Shown in pieces: positions 18,991-20,817 of a stretch of DNA of 20,817 nucleotides. This DNA comes from an uncultured Erysipelotrichaceae bacterium. GTDB taxonomy: Bacteria > Bacillota_I > Bacilli_A > Erysipelotrichales > Erysipelotrichaceae. The translations under genes and the position numbers were made by a program. The stretch is taken from positions 1 through 20,817 of the forward strand of contig CACZPD010000081.1 in NCBI GenBank assembly GCA_902782955.1, read 5' to 3'. Numbering within the stretch: the stretch's first letter is position 1; each line of letters begins with the position of its first letter. Below the pieces are notes generated by a model. It searched no databases. It was given only the letters and a program-made list of their open reading frames with translations, and was not told the DNA's origin.

Positions 18991-20817
18991 TGATAGAGAG
19001 ATAAAAGAAGCGCTGCAATTTATAGATCCTTCCAGGCTCAGTTACCAGGAATGGCTTAATGTCGGTATGGCGATTAAAACAGCAGGCTGTCAGTGCTTTC
19101 TTTGGGATGAGTGGTCCAAGCGCGATCCGAAGCGTTATGACGACGGGGGATGCTGGAAGAAATGGAAAACACTTAATTCATCCGGTATTACAGAAAAAAC
19201 TCTGTTCAAAATGGCCATAGAAGGTGGATACAAACCGGAAGGTTATTTCGAATCCGATGACAGTCCGGGAAGAGAACTGATGGAAGGTGAAATCGTTGAT
19301 GTCAGCGATTACTACAAAGTGATCGATAAAGACATGATCGATGCAAAAACTATTCCGGAGCCGACAAAGTGGGATCAGATCGAAGACATCCGGAAGTATC
19401 TGTCTGTAATTTTCAATCCGGAGGATCATGTCAGCTACTGTACACAGTGTTATATCGACAAAGACGGCAAGTATCATCCAAAAGGAAGATCTTATGACCG
19501 GACTGCCGGCAGGTTGATGGATGAACTTGATCATGCCGACAGTATCGAGGATGTGTTCTACGACTATGATCACCAGTGCGGGGCATGGATCAGCTTCAAT
19601 CCGATGGACGGTAACGGCGGAAAGATTGAAAACATTACAGATTTCAAATACGCATTGATCGAAAGTGATACACAGTCACTCGATGAACAGTATTCCCTGA
19701 TGACAGAACTGGAGCTGCCAATCGCGGCTCTGGTTCACTCCGGGAATAAATCGATTCATGCCATTGTCAGAATCGACGCAAATAACGAAAAAGATTACTC
19801 TCGTAAGGTAGAGTATCTGTTCAGGATTTGTAAAAAGAACGGACTGGATGTTGATACATCAACTAAGAATCCAAGCCGTCTGAGCAGAATGCCCGGATTC
19901 ATTCGGGGAGATAAAAAACAGTATCTGATCGCAACCAATATTGGAAAAGAATCATGGGATGACTGGGTTGAATATGTCGAGTCAATTAATGATGATCTTC
20001 CAGACCCGGAAGACTTCACAGATATTTGGAACGATCTTCCGGAACTGGCTCCTGAGCTGATACAGGGAATCTTGAGAAAAGGGCATAAGATGCTTTTATC
20101 CGGTGGATCCAAGACGGGTAAATCTATGCTGATGATTCAGCTGGCAATAGCAATTGCATCCGGAGGGCATTGGCTGAACAGATATTGTGAGCAGGGAAAA
20201 GTACTGTATGTGAATCTGGAGATAGATAAGGCATCGTTTGCCAGGAGAATCGCTGCAGCTTGTGAAAAGAGAGCGATCTCTCCGGAAAAGCTCAAAAAGA
20301 ATCTGAAGGTCTGGAATCTGAGAGGCTACAGCACAACACTGGATAAACTTGCTCCAAAGTTAATCAGAAGATGCGCAAAAGAAAACTACACAGCGATCAT
20401 CATTGATCCGATCTATAAGGTCATGATGGGAGATGAGAACAAAGCAGGTGATATGGCTCAGTTCTGTAACCAATTTGACAAGATCGCTTCTCAGCTGAAT
20501 TGTGCAGTGATCTATGTCCATCACTTCAGCAAAGGTGACCAGAACAAGAAAGCATCAATCGACCGTGCTTCCGGATCGGGCGTGTTTGCCAGAGATCCGG
20601 ATGTAATATCGACTGTTACTATGATCGAATCGAAAGGTGATCCTGCTGTACGAATTGAATTCACTCTGCGTGAGTTTCCTGACATTGAACCGATCAATGC
20701 CTGGTACCGATATCCGATTCATGTTGTCGATACTTCCGGTGAGCTGATGAGTGCTGCCATTAAAGGATCTGTTAAAAAGAAATCACATGAAGAGAATCTC
20801 ATCGAATTCGTAGACAA
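18983..20817 (+). CDS. Primase-helicase with PriCT-2, AEP and RepA-like domains (3' end cut by window)
   Basis: An open frame of 611 codons runs off the right edge. The N-terminal ~80 residues (ALQFIDPSRLSYQEWLNVG, FLWDEWSKRD, GGCWKKWKTL) match a PriCT-2 domain. Residues about 130-330 look like an archaeo-eukaryotic primase: ESD (227-229), S-I-H (257-259) and DVD (289-291) fit the metal and nucleotide motifs, followed by NPSRLSRMPGF. From about 365 there is a RepA/KaiC-type helicase core, with Walker A GGSKTGKS (374-381), Walker B IIIDP (Asp475) and VIYVHHFSKG. One polypeptide would thus prime and unwind phage DNA. AGGGAG 6 nt upstream sets the start. Confidence 0.88.
   Translation, partial: MVDDREIKEALQFIDPSRLSYQEWLNVGMAIKTAGCQCFLWDEWSKRDPKRYDDGGCWKKWKTLNSSGITEKTLFKMAIEGGYKPEGYFESDDSPGRELMEGEIVDVSDYYKVIDKDMIDAKTIPEPTKWDQIEDIRKYLSVIFNPEDHVSYCTQCYIDKDGKYHPKGRSYDRTAGRLMDELDHADSIEDVFYDYDHQCGAWISFNPMDGNGGKIENITDFKYALIESDTQSLDEQYSLMTELELPIAALVHSGNKSIHAIVRIDANNEKDYSRKVEYLFRICKKNGLDVDTSTKNPSRLSRMPGFIRGDKKQYLIATNIGKESWDDWVEYVESINDDLPDPEDFTDIWNDLPELAPELIQGILRKGHKMLLSGGSKTGKSMLMIQLAIAIASGGHWLNRYCEQGKVLYVNLEIDKASFARRIAAACEKRAISPEKLKKNLKVWNLRGYSTTLDKLAPKLIRRCAKENYTAIIIDPIYKVMMGDENKAGDMAQFCNQFDKIASQLNCAVIYVHHFSKGDQNKKASIDRASGSGVFARDPDVISTVTMIESKGDPAVRIEFTLREFPDIEPINAWYRYPIHVVDTSGELMSAAIKGSVKKKSHEENLIEFVD

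Noticed and set aside
1..20817. tRNA or rRNA genes
   Set aside because: I looked for cloverleaf-like segments, especially at the prophage junction, and found none that I could support by eye.

Overview
The window looks like a chromosome segment of a Bacillota (Gram-positive) bacterium. The evidence is strong AGGAGG-type ribosome binding sites, a T-box riboswitch, U-rich intrinsic terminators, and a temperate-phage early region of the kind found in anaerobic gut Firmicutes. I would guess an Erysipelotrichia- or Clostridia-like host, but no marker here fixes the family.

Left part (1-9584), host backbone. A partial gene end is followed by a RelB/RelE-type toxin-antitoxin pair, a gene-remnant area, an SGNH hydrolase with a flavodoxin, and an acyltransferase-like protein of the CAT/E2 fold whose catalytic histidine is replaced. 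Next come a MATE transporter and a divergent Crp/Fnr-type regulator that share a perfect palindrome. A two-gene operon (stand-alone TrpB-like synthase, then a Cof-type HAD phosphatase) lies on the minus strand behind a T-box leader with a tryptophan (UGG) specifier. A cytoplasmic alpha/beta hydrolase is divergent from it.

Right part (about 9614 to the end), left end of an integrated temperate phage. Integrase sits at the boundary. Next comes a highly structured 290-bp intergenic region, then a minus-strand lysogeny operon (ImmR-type repressor, ImmA-type metallopeptidase, a 272-aa protein ending in a PemK/MazF domain). The repressor/Cro switch has at least four related operators. The rightward early operon starts with Cro and a long structured leader. 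It continues through small unknown genes, an SbcC/RecF-like ATPase, a Sak4-like P-loop ATPase, a DUF669 protein, an SF2 helicase and a PriCT-2/AEP primase-helicase that runs off the window. The genes from 14139 onward are tightly packed (mostly overlaps or gaps under 20 nt), as expected for one replication/recombination transcript.

The most interesting unexplained signals are in non-coding DNA. (1) A 28-bp RNA stem in the early phage leader has all its imperfections as G-U pairs on the sense strand only, together with a 10-nt anti-Shine-Dalgarno in its loop. (2) Six repeats are spaced exactly 10/11/10/11/10 bp upstream of a promoter and a possible short RNA, next to the MazF-like gene. (3) A hairpin that hides the antitoxin ribosome binding site would form only on read-through transcripts.
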